Assembly: GCF_016921195.1 (NCBI RefSeq)
Contig: NZ_JAFGYF010000003.1
Coordinates: forward strand, 372,001-436,000
Direction: 5' to 3'
Source of the DNA: Cellulosimicrobium cellulans
GTDB taxonomy: Bacteria > Actinomycetota > Actinomycetes > Actinomycetales > Cellulomonadaceae
Length of the DNA: 64,000 nucleotides
Positions 17,220 through 25,145 of the stretch are shown here, in pieces (position 1 is the stretch's first letter; every line of letters starts with the position of its first letter). Under the pieces are notes generated by a model. The model saw only the letters and a list, made by a program, of their open reading frames with translations. It ran no database searches and was not told where the DNA came from. The position numbers were made by a program, and so were the translations under genes.

Positions 17220-18862
17220 CCGACGCCACCCCCGTCACGCCCGAGCCCACGTCCGAGACGCCAGACCAGGCACCCGAGAACGCCGGCGCCGGCCAGGACC
17301 TGGCCTCCCGCGGGAGCAACCGCTCGCAGCGCCCCGACTCCGACGCGTTCAAGGCCTTCATCACGAGCGGCTGGGCGCCGCGCGCGGAGCTCGACGTCGA
17401 GCCCCTCCCGGCCGCCCCGTACACCGTCGCCCGCCGCGCCGCGCTGTCCGCCCGGTTCCCGGGCGCGCGCCTCGTGGTGCCCGCCGGCCCGCTCAAGACG
17501 CGCTCGAACGACACCGACTACCGCTTCCGGCCGCACTCGGCGTTCGCGCACCTGACCGGCTACGGCACGGACCAGGTGCCCGACGCGGTGCTCGTCCTGC
17601 ACCCCGTCGAGCCGGGGACCGGCGACGGCGGCTGCGACCACCACGCGGTGCTCTACGTGCGCCCGCTCGCCGCGCGCGACACCGAGGAGTTCTACGCCGA
17701 CTCGCGCTACGGCGAGTTCTGGGTGGGCGCGCGGCCGTCGCTCGACGACGTCACGACCGCCACCGGTGTCGAGGCCCGCCACGTCGACGAGCTCCGCGAC
17801 GCGCTCGCGAAGGACGTCGGCCCGGGCGGGGTGACGCTGCTGGTCGTCGCGGGCGCCGACGAGGCCGTGGAGGCGCTCGTCGAGGCGATCCGCGCGGAGG
17901 CGGGGGTCGACGAGACCGAGGCGGCGGGGTCTGCCCAGGACCAGGAGCTCACCGACGCCGAGTGGCTCGCTCGCGCGGAGGCCGCGTACCGCCGCACGGA
18001 CGCCGCGCTCGTCGAGGCCGTCTCCGAGCTGCGGCTCGTCAAGGACGCGCACGAGGTCGAGCAGATGCGCGAGGCCGTCGCCGCGACGATCGCGGGCTTC
18101 GAGGAGGTCGTGCGGAACCTGGGGCGCGCCGTCGAGCACCGCCGCGGCGAGCGCGTCATCGAGACGACGTTCGACGCGCACGCGCGCCTCGAGGGCAACA
18201 CGGTCGGCTACGAGACGATCGCCGCCGCCGGCGAGCACGCGACGACGCTGCACTGGATCCGCAACGACGGCGTCGTGCGGACGGGCGAGCTCGTGCTGCT
18301 CGACGCGGGCGTCGAGGTCGACTCGCTCTACACGGCCGACGTGACCCGCACGCTGCCCGTCGACGGCGAGTTCACCGAGGTCCAGCGCCGCGTGTACCAG
18401 GCCGTGCTCGACGCCGCGGACGCCGCCTTCGCCGTCGCCGTGCCGGGCGCGCGCTTCCGCGACGTGCACGCCGCCGCGATGGAGGTCATCGCCGCGCGCC
18501 TCGAGGAGTGGGGCCTGCTCCCGGTGAGCGCCGCCGAGTCGCTCTCCGCCGAGGGCCAGCAGCACCGCCGCTGGATGGTGCACGGCACGAGCCACCACCT
18601 CGGCCTGGACGTGCACGACTGCGCGCAGGCGCGGCGCGAGCTCTACCTCGACGGGGTCCTGGAGCCCGGCATGGTCTTCACGATCGAGCCGGGGCTGTAC
18701 TTCAAGGCGGACGACCTGGCCGTGCCGGAGGAGTACCGCGGCATCGGCGTCCGCATCGAGGACGACGTGCTCGTCACGGCCGACGGCAACGAGAACCTCT
18801 CGGCCGCGCTCCCCCGCCGCCCCGAGGACGTCGAGGCCTGGATGGCGCGCCTGCGCGGCTGA
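17216..18862 (+). CDS. pepP: Xaa-Pro aminopeptidase (aminopeptidase P, M24B)
   Basis: 548 residues, longer than E. coli PepP because of an N-terminal acidic, Pro/Thr-rich extension of about 40 residues. The creatinase-like N-domain contains the conserved LTGYG; the C-terminal pita-bread domain carries the dinuclear metal ligands: Asp in LLDAGVEVDSLYTADVT (two Asp), His in GTSHHLGLDVHD, Glu in FTIEPGLY and Glu in VRIEDDVLV. It removes N-terminal residues preceding proline. The ATG at 17216 overlaps the hydrolase stop. It ends 10 nt from the converging stress-protein gene with no visible terminator. Confidence 0.93.
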   Translation: MTDATPVTPEPTSETPDQAPENAGAGQDLASRGSNRSQRPDSDAFKAFITSGWAPRAELDVEPLPAAPYTVARRAALSARFPGARLVVPAGPLKTRSNDTDYRFRPHSAFAHLTGYGTDQVPDAVLVLHPVEPGTGDGGCDHHAVLYVRPLAARDTEEFYADSRYGEFWVGARPSLDDVTTATGVEARHVDELRDALAKDVGPGGVTLLVVAGADEAVEALVEAIRAEAGVDETEAAGSAQDQELTDAEWLARAEAAYRRTDAALVEAVSELRLVKDAHEVEQMREAVAATIAGFEEVVRNLGRAVEHRRGERVIETTFDAHARLEGNTVGYETIAAAGEHATTLHWIRNDGVVRTGELVLLDAGVEVDSLYTADVTRTLPVDGEFTEVQRRVYQAVLDAADAAFAVAVPGARFRDVHAAAMEVIAARLEEWGLLPVSAAESLSAEGQQHRRWMVHGTSHHLGLDVHDCAQARRELYLDGVLEPGMVFTIEPGLYFKADDLAVPEEYRGIGVRIEDDVLVTADGNENLSAALPRRPEDVEAWMARLRG

Positions 18863-18872
18863 CCCGCGCGCG

Positions 18873-19631
18873 TCAGGCCGGGCGCCCGGGCTCGTCGGGC
18901 TGCTGCGCCCCGGTCTGGGCGTCGGGCTGCGCGTCGGCGGGCTGGTCCGACGTCGGGCGCATGGCGCCGTAGCGGGGCTCCCCGGTCGGCGTCGTCCAGC
19001 GAGGGTCGGGGGTCCGGGCCGGCGGCGCGACCGGGGGCGTGGGCGCCGGTCCGGCGCCCGCCGGCGCCTCGGGCGCCGGCGCGGCCGGCGGGGTCGCTCC
19101 CGGCGTGCCCCACGTCGGGTTCGCGGGGGCGGCCGGCGCGCGGACCCCGCCCGCGCCCTCCGGCATCCGCGACAGGAGCTGGCGCGCGTCGCCCGCGCGC
19201 TCGGGCGCGCAGAGGATCCCGTACGACGACGCGACGATCTGGCTCTGGGAGGTGAAGTCCCGCTTGCCCTGGGTCAGCGCGTACGACAGCACCGAGAAGA
19301 GCAGGCCGAACCCGGCACCGATCCCGACGGCCGTGAGGACGAACCCGCCCTGCCCGGAGAACATGAAGAGCAGCAGGCCGACGAACAGGCCGAACCACGC
19401 GCCGGACGCGGCGCCCGCGATCGCGACGCGCCCGTAGGTGAGCCGGCCCGTCACCCGCTCGACCATCTTGAGGTCGGTACCGACGATCGTCACGAGCTCG
19501 ACCGCGAACTTGTTGTCCGAGAGGAAGTCGACCGCCTTCTGCGCCTCGAGGTAGGTCGCGTACGACGCGATCTCCTCGCCACGCGGCGGGGTGGGGACAC
19601 GGGGGACGGCACCCGGGCGCGACATGCTCAT
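18873..19631 (-). CDS. General stress protein 17M-like membrane protein
   Basis: 252 residues. An N-terminal soluble segment (YLEAQKAVDFLSDNKFAVELVTIVGTDLKMVERVTGRLTYG, split over residues 27-68) matches the YflT/general-stress-17M-type domain. Two adjacent hydrophobic segments follow (about 70-92 and 96-118), then a domain with SYALTQGKRDFTSQSQIVAS and a long Pro/Ala-rich tail of about 90 residues. Function unknown. The start at 19631 is preferred; an ATG two codons downstream (19625) is possible. Divergent from the MgtE-N/CBS gene with a 133-bp gap. Confidence 0.75.
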   Translation of the reverse strand: MSMSRPGAVPRVPTPPRGEEIASYATYLEAQKAVDFLSDNKFAVELVTIVGTDLKMVERVTGRLTYGRVAIAGAASGAWFGLFVGLLLFMFSGQGGFVLTAVGIGAGFGLLFSVLSYALTQGKRDFTSQSQIVASSYGILCAPERAGDARQLLSRMPEGAGGVRAPAAPANPTWGTPGATPPAAPAPEAPAGAGPAPTPPVAPPARTPDPRWTTPTGEPRYGAMRPTSDQPADAQPDAQTGAQQPDEPGRPA

Positions 19632-19752
19632 TCGCCCAGTCTGTCCTACTCCTGCGGAGTGCGCGAGGGCCGCACGGTCGGACGTCCGCGGCCGGGGCCG
19701 CCCGACGGCGCCACCCACCGGGAGGAACGCGCGGCGACCGGGGGGGCGTGCG

Positions 19753-19758
19753 TAGGCT
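19753..19758 (+). promoter_or_regulatory. Leaderless -10 box of the MgtE-N/CBS operon
   Basis: TAGGCT begins exactly 12 nt upstream of the GTG at 19765; no ribosome-binding site is present. Confidence 0.55.
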
Positions 19759-19764
19759 GGCCGC

Positions 19765-21105
19765 GTGAGCGCAGCCACCACCGTCTTCGTCGCGCGTCTG
19801 GCCGGGACCAGCGTGTTCGACCCCATCGGCGACCAGGTCGGACGGGTGCGGGACGTCGTCGTGCTCATCCGGCCCAAGGGCGCGCCCCGCGCCGTGGGCC
19901 TCGTCGTCGAGGTGCCGGGACGACGCCGGGTCTTCCTCCCGCTCACGCGCGTCACGAGCATCGACGCCGGGCAGGTCATCTCCACGGGCCTGGTGAACAT
20001 GCGGCGGTTCGAGCAGCGCGCGATGGAGACGCTCGCGGTGAGCGAGCTGCTCGAGCGCACGGTCGAGTTCGTCGACGGGTCGGGCACGGCGACGATCGAG
20101 GACCTCGCGATCGAGCGCCAGCGGACGGGCGACTGGCTCGTCACCAAGCTGTACGTGCGGCGCCGGGCGCAGCACAAGGGCACGCTCGGGCTGCGCCGGC
20201 GCGGCGACGCGATCGTCGTGGACGTGGGCGCGGTCACGGGCCTCGCGGGCGGCACCGAGGCGCAGGGCGCCGCCATGCTCCTCGCCGCCTACGACGACCT
20301 CAAGCCCGCCGACCTCGCCGACGTCATCCACGACCTGGGCGACACGCGCCGGCTCGAGGTCGCGGGCGCGCTCGACAACGAGCGCCTCGCCGACGTCCTC
20401 GAGGAGCTGCCGGGGGACGACCAGGTCGCGATCCTCTCCGGGCTCGACACCGACCGCGCCGCGGACGTCCTCGAGGCGATGCAGCCCGACGACGCGGCGG
20501 ACCTGCTGCACGAGCTCCCGGAGGCGCAGGCGGCCCAGCTCCTCGAGCTCATGGAGCCCGAGGAGGCGCGCGACGTGCGCCGCCTGCTCGCCTACGCCGA
20601 GGACACGGCGGGCGGCCTCATGACCTCCGAGCCGGTCGTGCTCGGCCCCGAGACGACGATCGCCACGGCGCTCGCGCAGATCCGGCGCAAGGACCTCGCC
20701 CCCGCGCTCGCGTCGATGGTGTTCGTCGCGCGGCCCCCGCTCGAGACGCCGACGGGACGGTTCCTCGGCGTCGCGCACTTCCAACGGCTGCTGCGCGAGC
20801 CCCCGCACGCCGCCGTCGGCTCGGTGCTCGACTCCGACGTGGAGGGCGTCGCTCCCGACGCCCCGCTGGGTCGCGTCACGCGCATCCTCGCGACCTACGA
20901 CCTCCTGTGCGTCCCCGTGCTCGACGCGGAGAAGCGCCTGCTCGGCGCGATCAGCGTCGACGACGTGCTCGACCACATGCTCCCCGACGACTGGCGCGAG
21001 ACCGACGACGACACGGACACGGACCAGGCACGCGCCACGCCGGCCCCCGGGTCGCTGCCGCGTCCCGCGGCCCGCGGCGGCGCGACGGGGGTGGCCCGTG
21101 GCTGA
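19765..21105 (+). CDS. MgtE N-domain/CBS protein without a membrane channel
   Basis: 446 residues. Residues about 5-80 resemble a PRC barrel (DPIGDQVGRVRDVVVLIRP). Next comes an MgtE-type N-terminal helical domain (DLADVIHDLGD, LADVLEELPGDDQ, ADVLEAMQPDDAADLL) and a pair of CBS domains from about residue 280 (GGLMTSEPVVL through GAISVDDVLDHML). MgtE Mg2+ channels continue into five transmembrane helices; this chain ends instead in an acidic tail, so it keeps the cytosolic Mg2+ sensor but not the pore. It may gate another protein. The next gene, a DUF1003 membrane protein, overlaps it by 8 bp and is the natural candidate. Confidence 0.88.
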   Translation: MSAATTVFVARLAGTSVFDPIGDQVGRVRDVVVLIRPKGAPRAVGLVVEVPGRRRVFLPLTRVTSIDAGQVISTGLVNMRRFEQRAMETLAVSELLERTVEFVDGSGTATIEDLAIERQRTGDWLVTKLYVRRRAQHKGTLGLRRRGDAIVVDVGAVTGLAGGTEAQGAAMLLAAYDDLKPADLADVIHDLGDTRRLEVAGALDNERLADVLEELPGDDQVAILSGLDTDRAADVLEAMQPDDAADLLHELPEAQAAQLLELMEPEEARDVRRLLAYAEDTAGGLMTSEPVVLGPETTIATALAQIRRKDLAPALASMVFVARPPLETPTGRFLGVAHFQRLLREPPHAAVGSVLDSDVEGVAPDAPLGRVTRILATYDLLCVPVLDAEKRLLGAISVDDVLDHMLPDDWRETDDDTDTDQARATPAPGSLPRPAARGGATGVARG

Positions 21106-21607
21106 CCGCCTCGACACCCCGAAGAGCGCGCGACGCACGCTGATCCCGCGGGTCAAGGTCGACCAGGACGCGGTCGGCCGCGCGACCGAGGGCATCGCCC
21201 GCTTCCTCGGCACGCCCCGGTTCCTCGTCTACCTCACGGTGTTCTGCGCGGTGTGGATCATCTGGAACTCGTGGGGACCGGAGGGCCTGCGGTTCGACTC
21301 CGCGGAGTTCGGTTTCACCGCGCTCACGCTCATGCTCTCGCTCCAGGCGTCGTACGCGGCGCCGCTCATCCTGCTCGCGCAGAACCGCCAGGACGACCGC
21401 GACCGGGTCACCGCGGAGCAGGACCGCCAGCGCGCCGAGCGCAACCTCGCGGACACCGAGTACCTCGCACGCGAGATGGCGGCCCTGCGCATCGCGCTGA
21501 GCGAGGTCGCGACGCGCGACTTCGTCCGCTCGGAGATCCGGAACCTGCTCGAGGAGCTCGAGGAGAAGTCGGCGCGCCAGCCCGAGGACGACGTGACCGA
21601 CCGCTGA
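21098..21607 (+). CDS. DUF1003 membrane protein
   Basis: 169 residues. DUF1003 pattern: an N-terminal RVKVDQDAVGRATEGIARFLGTPRF, two hydrophobic segments (about 41-60 and 70-92), and then a long charged helix with heptad-like spacing (DRVTAEQDRQRAERNLADTE onwards) likely to be a cytosolic coiled coil. Function unknown. The GTG at 21098 lies inside the end of the preceding gene, an 8-bp overlap that suggests the two proteins are made together. From memory mycobacteria also pair a CBS/MgtE-N protein with a DUF1003 protein next to mrp. Confidence 0.87.
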   Translation: MADRLDTPKSARRTLIPRVKVDQDAVGRATEGIARFLGTPRFLVYLTVFCAVWIIWNSWGPEGLRFDSAEFGFTALTLMLSLQASYAAPLILLAQNRQDDRDRVTAEQDRQRAERNLADTEYLAREMAALRIALSEVATRDFVRSEIRNLLEELEEKSARQPEDDVTDR

Positions 21608-21674
21608 CACGAGTCGCGCAGCCGCACCGGCCCGCCGGGCGCCCTTCGCGGACGTCGGGCGTCCCCGCCGGCCC

Positions 21675-22472
21675 TTACCGCGTGCCCTCGGCCGCCACGC
21701 GACGCAGGCGCTCGACGAGCACGGGATCGCCCGAGACGGTGAGCCCGTCGGACGGTCCGCGACCCCACAGCCACAGGTCCAGTGCCCACGCGGGCCCCGA
21801 GACCTGCGTCGTGGTCGAGCCGGGCAGGTCGACGAGCTGGGCGACGTCGAGGTCGTACGCGGTGCCCGACTCCGGGCCCGTCCCCGTGAAGCGCCCGAAC
21901 GCGAGCTCCCAGCTGCGCGGCCGCTCCCCGAACCCGTCGACGACCACGGAGACCGTCGCGCCGTCGGGTGTGAAGACGCCCCACCCGGGCACGCCGTCGA
22001 CCATGACCGACAGCACCTCGTCGACGCCGTCCGCCGCGACGTCCGGGTCGGCGGGCGTCACGTCGCGCCCGGCGGTGAGCTCGGCGTCGGCGCGGTGGAT
22101 CAGAGCCTCGTGCGCCTGGCGGCGCAGGACCCAGCCGACGTGCCGCCCCTCCTCGTGCCACGACCAGCACGGCTCGTCGGGACGGCGCCCGGTGAGCGCG
22201 GCGACGAGGCGGCTCGTCGAGCGCTGCAGCAGCGCGGGCAGCTCGGCGTCCGACGCCGGCCGGGCGAGCGGCTCGACCTCGTCCCCGTCGAGGCCCTGGC
22301 CCGGGGCCGGCCCGAGGACGCGTGCCCAGAAGTCCTGAACCTCCGCGAGGTGGTAGAGCAGGTCCGCCCCCCTCCACTCGGGGCACGACGGCACGCGCGC
22401 GTCCGGCGGCGCGCTCCGCACGGCGTCGCCGAACAGCTCGCTGTCCCGTGCGAGGGAGGCCAGGGCGTCCAT
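21675..22472 (-). CDS. Maleylpyruvate isomerase-family (mycothiol-dependent type) protein
   Basis: 265 residues. The N-terminal DinB-like four-helix domain includes VPSCPEWRGADLLYHLAEVQDFWARVL, the TIGR03083 signature, and HEALIHRADAEL later supplies a His that in the family helps bind zinc. The second half (about 150-265) is the MDMPI C-terminal domain. Family members often use mycothiol, the actinobacterial thiol, but most, including this one, have no defined reaction. The ATG at 22472 is favoured by TACCGT exactly 12 nt upstream. It is divergent from mrp. Confidence 0.87.
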   Translation of the reverse strand: MDALASLARDSELFGDAVRSAPPDARVPSCPEWRGADLLYHLAEVQDFWARVLGPAPGQGLDGDEVEPLARPASDAELPALLQRSTSRLVAALTGRRPDEPCWSWHEEGRHVGWVLRRQAHEALIHRADAELTAGRDVTPADPDVAADGVDEVLSVMVDGVPGWGVFTPDGATVSVVVDGFGERPRSWELAFGRFTGTGPESGTAYDLDVAQLVDLPGSTTTQVSGPAWALDLWLWGRGPSDGLTVSGDPVLVERLRRVAAEGTR

Positions 22473-22478
22473 CCGTGC

Positions 22479-22484
22479 ACGGTA
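22479..22484 (-). promoter_or_regulatory. Leaderless -10 box of the maleylpyruvate isomerase-family gene
   Basis: TACCGT on the minus strand begins exactly 12 nt from the ATG at 22472. Confidence 0.5.
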
Positions 22485-22569
22485 GACCCGTTCGCCGTAC
22501 CACGGCGTGCGATGCGGCTCACGTCCCTCCCGGGACCTAGGGCCCGGCGGGCGGTGCCGCAGGCACGCC

Positions 22570-22575
22570 TACGAT
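22570..22575 (+). promoter_or_regulatory. Leaderless -10 box of mrp
   Basis: TACGAT begins exactly 12 nt upstream of the ATG at 22582, with no ribosome-binding site. Confidence 0.55.
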
Positions 22576-22581
22576 GGGACC

Positions 22582-23730
22582 ATGCCCGACCCCGCCGCAG
22601 ACCCGCTCGAGCACGCCGTCCGGCAGGCCCTCACCGCGGTCCTCGACCCGGAGATCCGCCGCCCCGTCACGGACCTCGGCATGATCCGCTCGGTCGCGGT
22701 CGAACGCGGCGCGCCGGGCGCGGTCGTGACGGTGGGCGTCGACCTGACGGTCGCGACGTGCCCCATGCGCGACACCTTGTCCCGCGACGTCGACGCCGCG
22801 GTGCGCGCGGTCGACGGCGTGGCGGACGTGCGCGTCGAGCTGGGGGTCATGAGCGCCGAGCAGCGCGCGGAGCTGCGCACGATGCTGCGCGGTGGCGTGG
22901 GCGAGCCCGAGATCCCCTTCGCGAAGCCGGAGTCGCTGACGAAGGTCTACGCGATCGCGTCGGGCAAGGGCGGGGTGGGCAAGTCGTCCGTCACGGCGAA
23001 CCTCGCGGTCGCGCTCGCGGCCCAGGGTCTCGAGGTCGGCGTCGTCGACGCGGACATCTACGGGTTCTCCATCCCCCGCATGCTCGGCGTCGACCGCCAG
23101 CCCACGCGCGTCGACAACATGCTCCTGCCGCCGATCGCGCACGGGGTGAAGGTCGTCTCGATCGGCATGTTCGTCCCGCCCGGCCAGCCGGTCGTGTGGC
23201 GGGGCCCGATGCTGCACCGCGCGCTCCAGCAGTTCCTCGCGGACGTCTTCTGGGGCGACCTCGACGTGCTGCTCCTCGACCTGCCGCCCGGGACGGGCGA
23301 CATCGCGATCTCCGTGGCGCAGCTCCTGCCGGGCAGCGAGATCGTCGTGGTCACGACGCCGCAGGTCGCGGCCGCGGAGGTCGCGGAGCGCGCCGGCTCG
23401 GTCGCCACGCAGACGCAGCAGGGCGTCGTGGGCGTCGTCGAGAACATGTCGTGGCTCGAGCAGCCGGACGGCTCGCGGCTGGAGGTCTTCGGGGCGGGCG
23501 GCGGGCAGCGCGTCGCCGCGAACCTGTCGCGCGCCACGGGCACCACCGTCCCGCTCCTCGGCCAGGTCCCGCTCGACGTGTCGCTGCGCGAGGCCGGCGA
23601 CGGCGGTACCCCGGTGGTCCTCGCGGACCCCGGCTCGCCCGCGGCCGCCGCGCTGCGCGACGTCGCGCTCGGCCTCGCGCGCCGTCCGCGCGGTCTCGCG
23701 GGCCGCTCGCTCGGCGTCACCGTGGTCTGA
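22582..23730 (+). CDS. mrp: Mrp/NBP35-family Fe-S cluster carrier ATPase
   Basis: 382 residues. Residues about 5-95 form the DUF59/MIP18 domain (VLDPEIRRPVTDLGMI, with a TCPMR cysteine). The ParA-like ATPase domain begins with the deviant Walker A SGKGGVGKSSV, continues with VDADIYGFSIPRMLG and LLLDLPPGTGD. Mrp proteins bind and transfer Fe-S clusters. The C-terminal CxxC found in E. coli Mrp (CPHC after the NMS motif) is missing here: NMSW is followed by LEQPDGSRLEVFG. Cluster binding, if any, must use other ligands. The ATG at 22582 fits the leaderless box at 22570. Confidence 0.9.
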   Translation: MPDPAADPLEHAVRQALTAVLDPEIRRPVTDLGMIRSVAVERGAPGAVVTVGVDLTVATCPMRDTLSRDVDAAVRAVDGVADVRVELGVMSAEQRAELRTMLRGGVGEPEIPFAKPESLTKVYAIASGKGGVGKSSVTANLAVALAAQGLEVGVVDADIYGFSIPRMLGVDRQPTRVDNMLLPPIAHGVKVVSIGMFVPPGQPVVWRGPMLHRALQQFLADVFWGDLDVLLLDLPPGTGDIAISVAQLLPGSEIVVVTTPQVAAAEVAERAGSVATQTQQGVVGVVENMSWLEQPDGSRLEVFGAGGGQRVAANLSRATGTTVPLLGQVPLDVSLREAGDGGTPVVLADPGSPAAAALRDVALGLARRPRGLAGRSLGVTVV

Positions 23731-23829
23731 CCGGGACGGTCGGACCGCCCTCACGGGTCGTCGACGCGGGAGCCGCCGGTCTCCCGCGAGGTCGGTGCGA
23801 AGCGCCCCTGTCTTTTCTTCGTGCCACGG

Positions 23830-23835
23830 TATAGT
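23830..23835 (+). promoter_or_regulatory. -10 box opening the MacAB-like operon leader
   Basis: TATAGT is the most consensus-like -10 hexamer in this gap and would start RNA near 23842, giving a leader of about 287 nt before the adaptor gene at 24129. Confidence 0.45.
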
Positions 23836-23891
23836 CTCGCCCGCATCTCGTCAGGGGGGACGGCCGTCGGGCCGGTGAGGGGGAACCTGCT

Positions 23892-24026
23892 GTGGCGTCG
23901 TCGCTGCTCAGCCCTGCCGTCGTGCGTCTCGAAGGCGTCCGGCTCCTCCGCAAGGGCGCCTCCACCCGTTACCGGACGGTGACCCCACGGTGGAGAGTTC
24001 CCGACAGAACTCCTCCCCAGGGATGA
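23892..24026 (+). CDS. Possible 44-residue leader peptide or gene remnant
   Basis: GTG at 23892 opens 45 codons to a TGA at 24024-24026. It is preceded by AGGGGGAA at ribosome-binding-site distance and by the TATAGT box at 23830. The product starts VASSLLSPAVVRLEGVRLLR and is Arg-rich. VVRLEGVRLLR resembles the first strand of an ABC ATPase, so it could be a decayed gene start, or it could be a short translated leader that controls the ABC operon. It contains the inverted repeats at 23968-23983 and 23995-24012. I cannot tell whether it is translated. Confidence 0.3.
   Translation: MASSLLSPAVVRLEGVRLLRKGASTRYRTVTPRWRVPDRTPPQG
23968..24012. promoter_or_regulatory. Two inverted repeats before the MacAB-like operon
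   Basis: GTTACC-4-GGTGAC at 23968-23983 (one mismatch) and GAGTTC-6-GAACTC at 23995-24012 (perfect). The second ends 38 nt upstream of the TAGCCT box at 24050, a typical repressor or activator distance. No regulator gene is adjacent. Confidence 0.35.
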
Positions 24027-24049
24027 CGACGCCGTCACGCCCCGCCCCC

Positions 24050-24055
24050 TAGCCT
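24050..24055 (+). promoter_or_regulatory. Proximal -10 box of the MacAB-like operon
   Basis: TAGCCT would start RNA near 24062 with a leader of about 67 nt. CCCAGGAG at ribosome-binding-site distance precedes the GTG at 24129. Confidence 0.4.
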
Positions 24056-24128
24056 CGGGCCGGGCGTCCACCCGCCCCGCCGCGTCCCGCCGCTCGCCGT
24101 CCACCACCGTCGTCCCAGGAGCCCGCAC

Positions 24129-25145
24129 GTGGGTATCACCCGCCGGATCGTCTTCCCTGCCCTCCGCATCGTCATCTGGGGGGTCATCGCCACCGCGCTC
24201 GCCGTGATCGCCTTCCGCTCCGCTCCCGAGCCGCCCGCCGACCCGGCGGTCCCCTCCGCCGAGATCGTCGAGCCCCGCGTGGCGGTGACGACGGGCGACG
24301 TCACGAACACCGTCACCCTGGCCGGGCAGATCGTCGCCGACCCGGCGGCCCCGCAGAAGGTCACCCAGCGGGGCGTCGTCACCGCGGTGCACGCCAAGCC
24401 CGGGGACGTCGTCGAGGCGGGCGCGCCCCTTCTCGAGGTCACCCTCGAGGAGCCCCGCGAGCCCCTGACGGAGACCGACCCGGAGACCGGCGAGGTCACG
24501 GTCACCGAGCGCCGGCCGAAGGTGACGAGGGAGACCGTGGAGGCCACCACCGCCGGCACGGTCGCCACGTTCACGGCCCTGAAGGACCAGGAGGTCGCGG
24601 TCGGGGAGGACTTCGCGTCGATCTCCCCCGGGACGCTCTCCGTCACGGGCAGCATGGTCGCCGAGCAGCAGTTCCGCCTGCTCCAGATCCCGACCGAGGC
24701 GACCGTCACCGTCACCGGCGGGCCCGCCCCGTTCACGTGCACGAACCTGCGCATGGGCACCGCCGCCGCGCCCGCCGCGTCGCCAGAGGAAGGCGAGCCC
24801 GACCCCGCCGCCGCCTCGTCCGCGAGCGTCACGTGCGCGGTGCCGGGCGACGTCACCGTCTTCGCCGGACTCGCCGCCGAGCTCGAGATCACTGCGGGCT
24901 CGGTCGAGGGCGCCCTCGTCGTCCCCGTGACCGCGGTCCTGGGCCGGGTCGAGCAGGGCAAGGTCTGGGTCGTCGGCGAGGACGGCGAGCCCGAGGAGCG
25001 GGCCGTCACGCTCGGCCTCACCGACGGCAGCGTCGTGCAGGTCACCGAGGGGCTCGCCGAGGGCGACGAGGTCCTCGAGTTCGTGCCGGGCCAGGACGTC
25101 GTGCCGGTCGTCGACCCGATGACCGGCGAGGTGATGGAGGGATGA
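24129..25145 (+). CDS. MacA/HlyD-type periplasmic-adaptor-like protein
   Basis: 338 residues. One N-terminal membrane helix (about 10-30) anchors the protein; the rest would lie outside. A lipoyl-like half-motif, TAVHAKPGDVVEAGAPLLEV, is followed by a second half after an acidic insert (TGTVATFTALKDQEVAVGEDFASI), and the C-terminus has the adaptor barrel with VPVTAVLGR and GLTDGSVVQVTEGLAEGDEVLE. In Gram-positives such adaptors pair with MacB-like ABC transporters in peptide or antibiotic export or sensing. GTG at 24129 has AGGAG 8 nt upstream. The stop overlaps the ATPase start (ATGA). Confidence 0.85.
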   Translation: MGITRRIVFPALRIVIWGVIATALAVIAFRSAPEPPADPAVPSAEIVEPRVAVTTGDVTNTVTLAGQIVADPAAPQKVTQRGVVTAVHAKPGDVVEAGAPLLEVTLEEPREPLTETDPETGEVTVTERRPKVTRETVEATTAGTVATFTALKDQEVAVGEDFASISPGTLSVTGSMVAEQQFRLLQIPTEATVTVTGGPAPFTCTNLRMGTAAAPAASPEEGEPDPAAASSASVTCAVPGDVTVFAGLAAELEITAGSVEGALVVPVTAVLGRVEQGKVWVVGEDGEPEERAVTLGLTDGSVVQVTEGLAEGDEVLEFVPGQDVVPVVDPMTGEVMEG

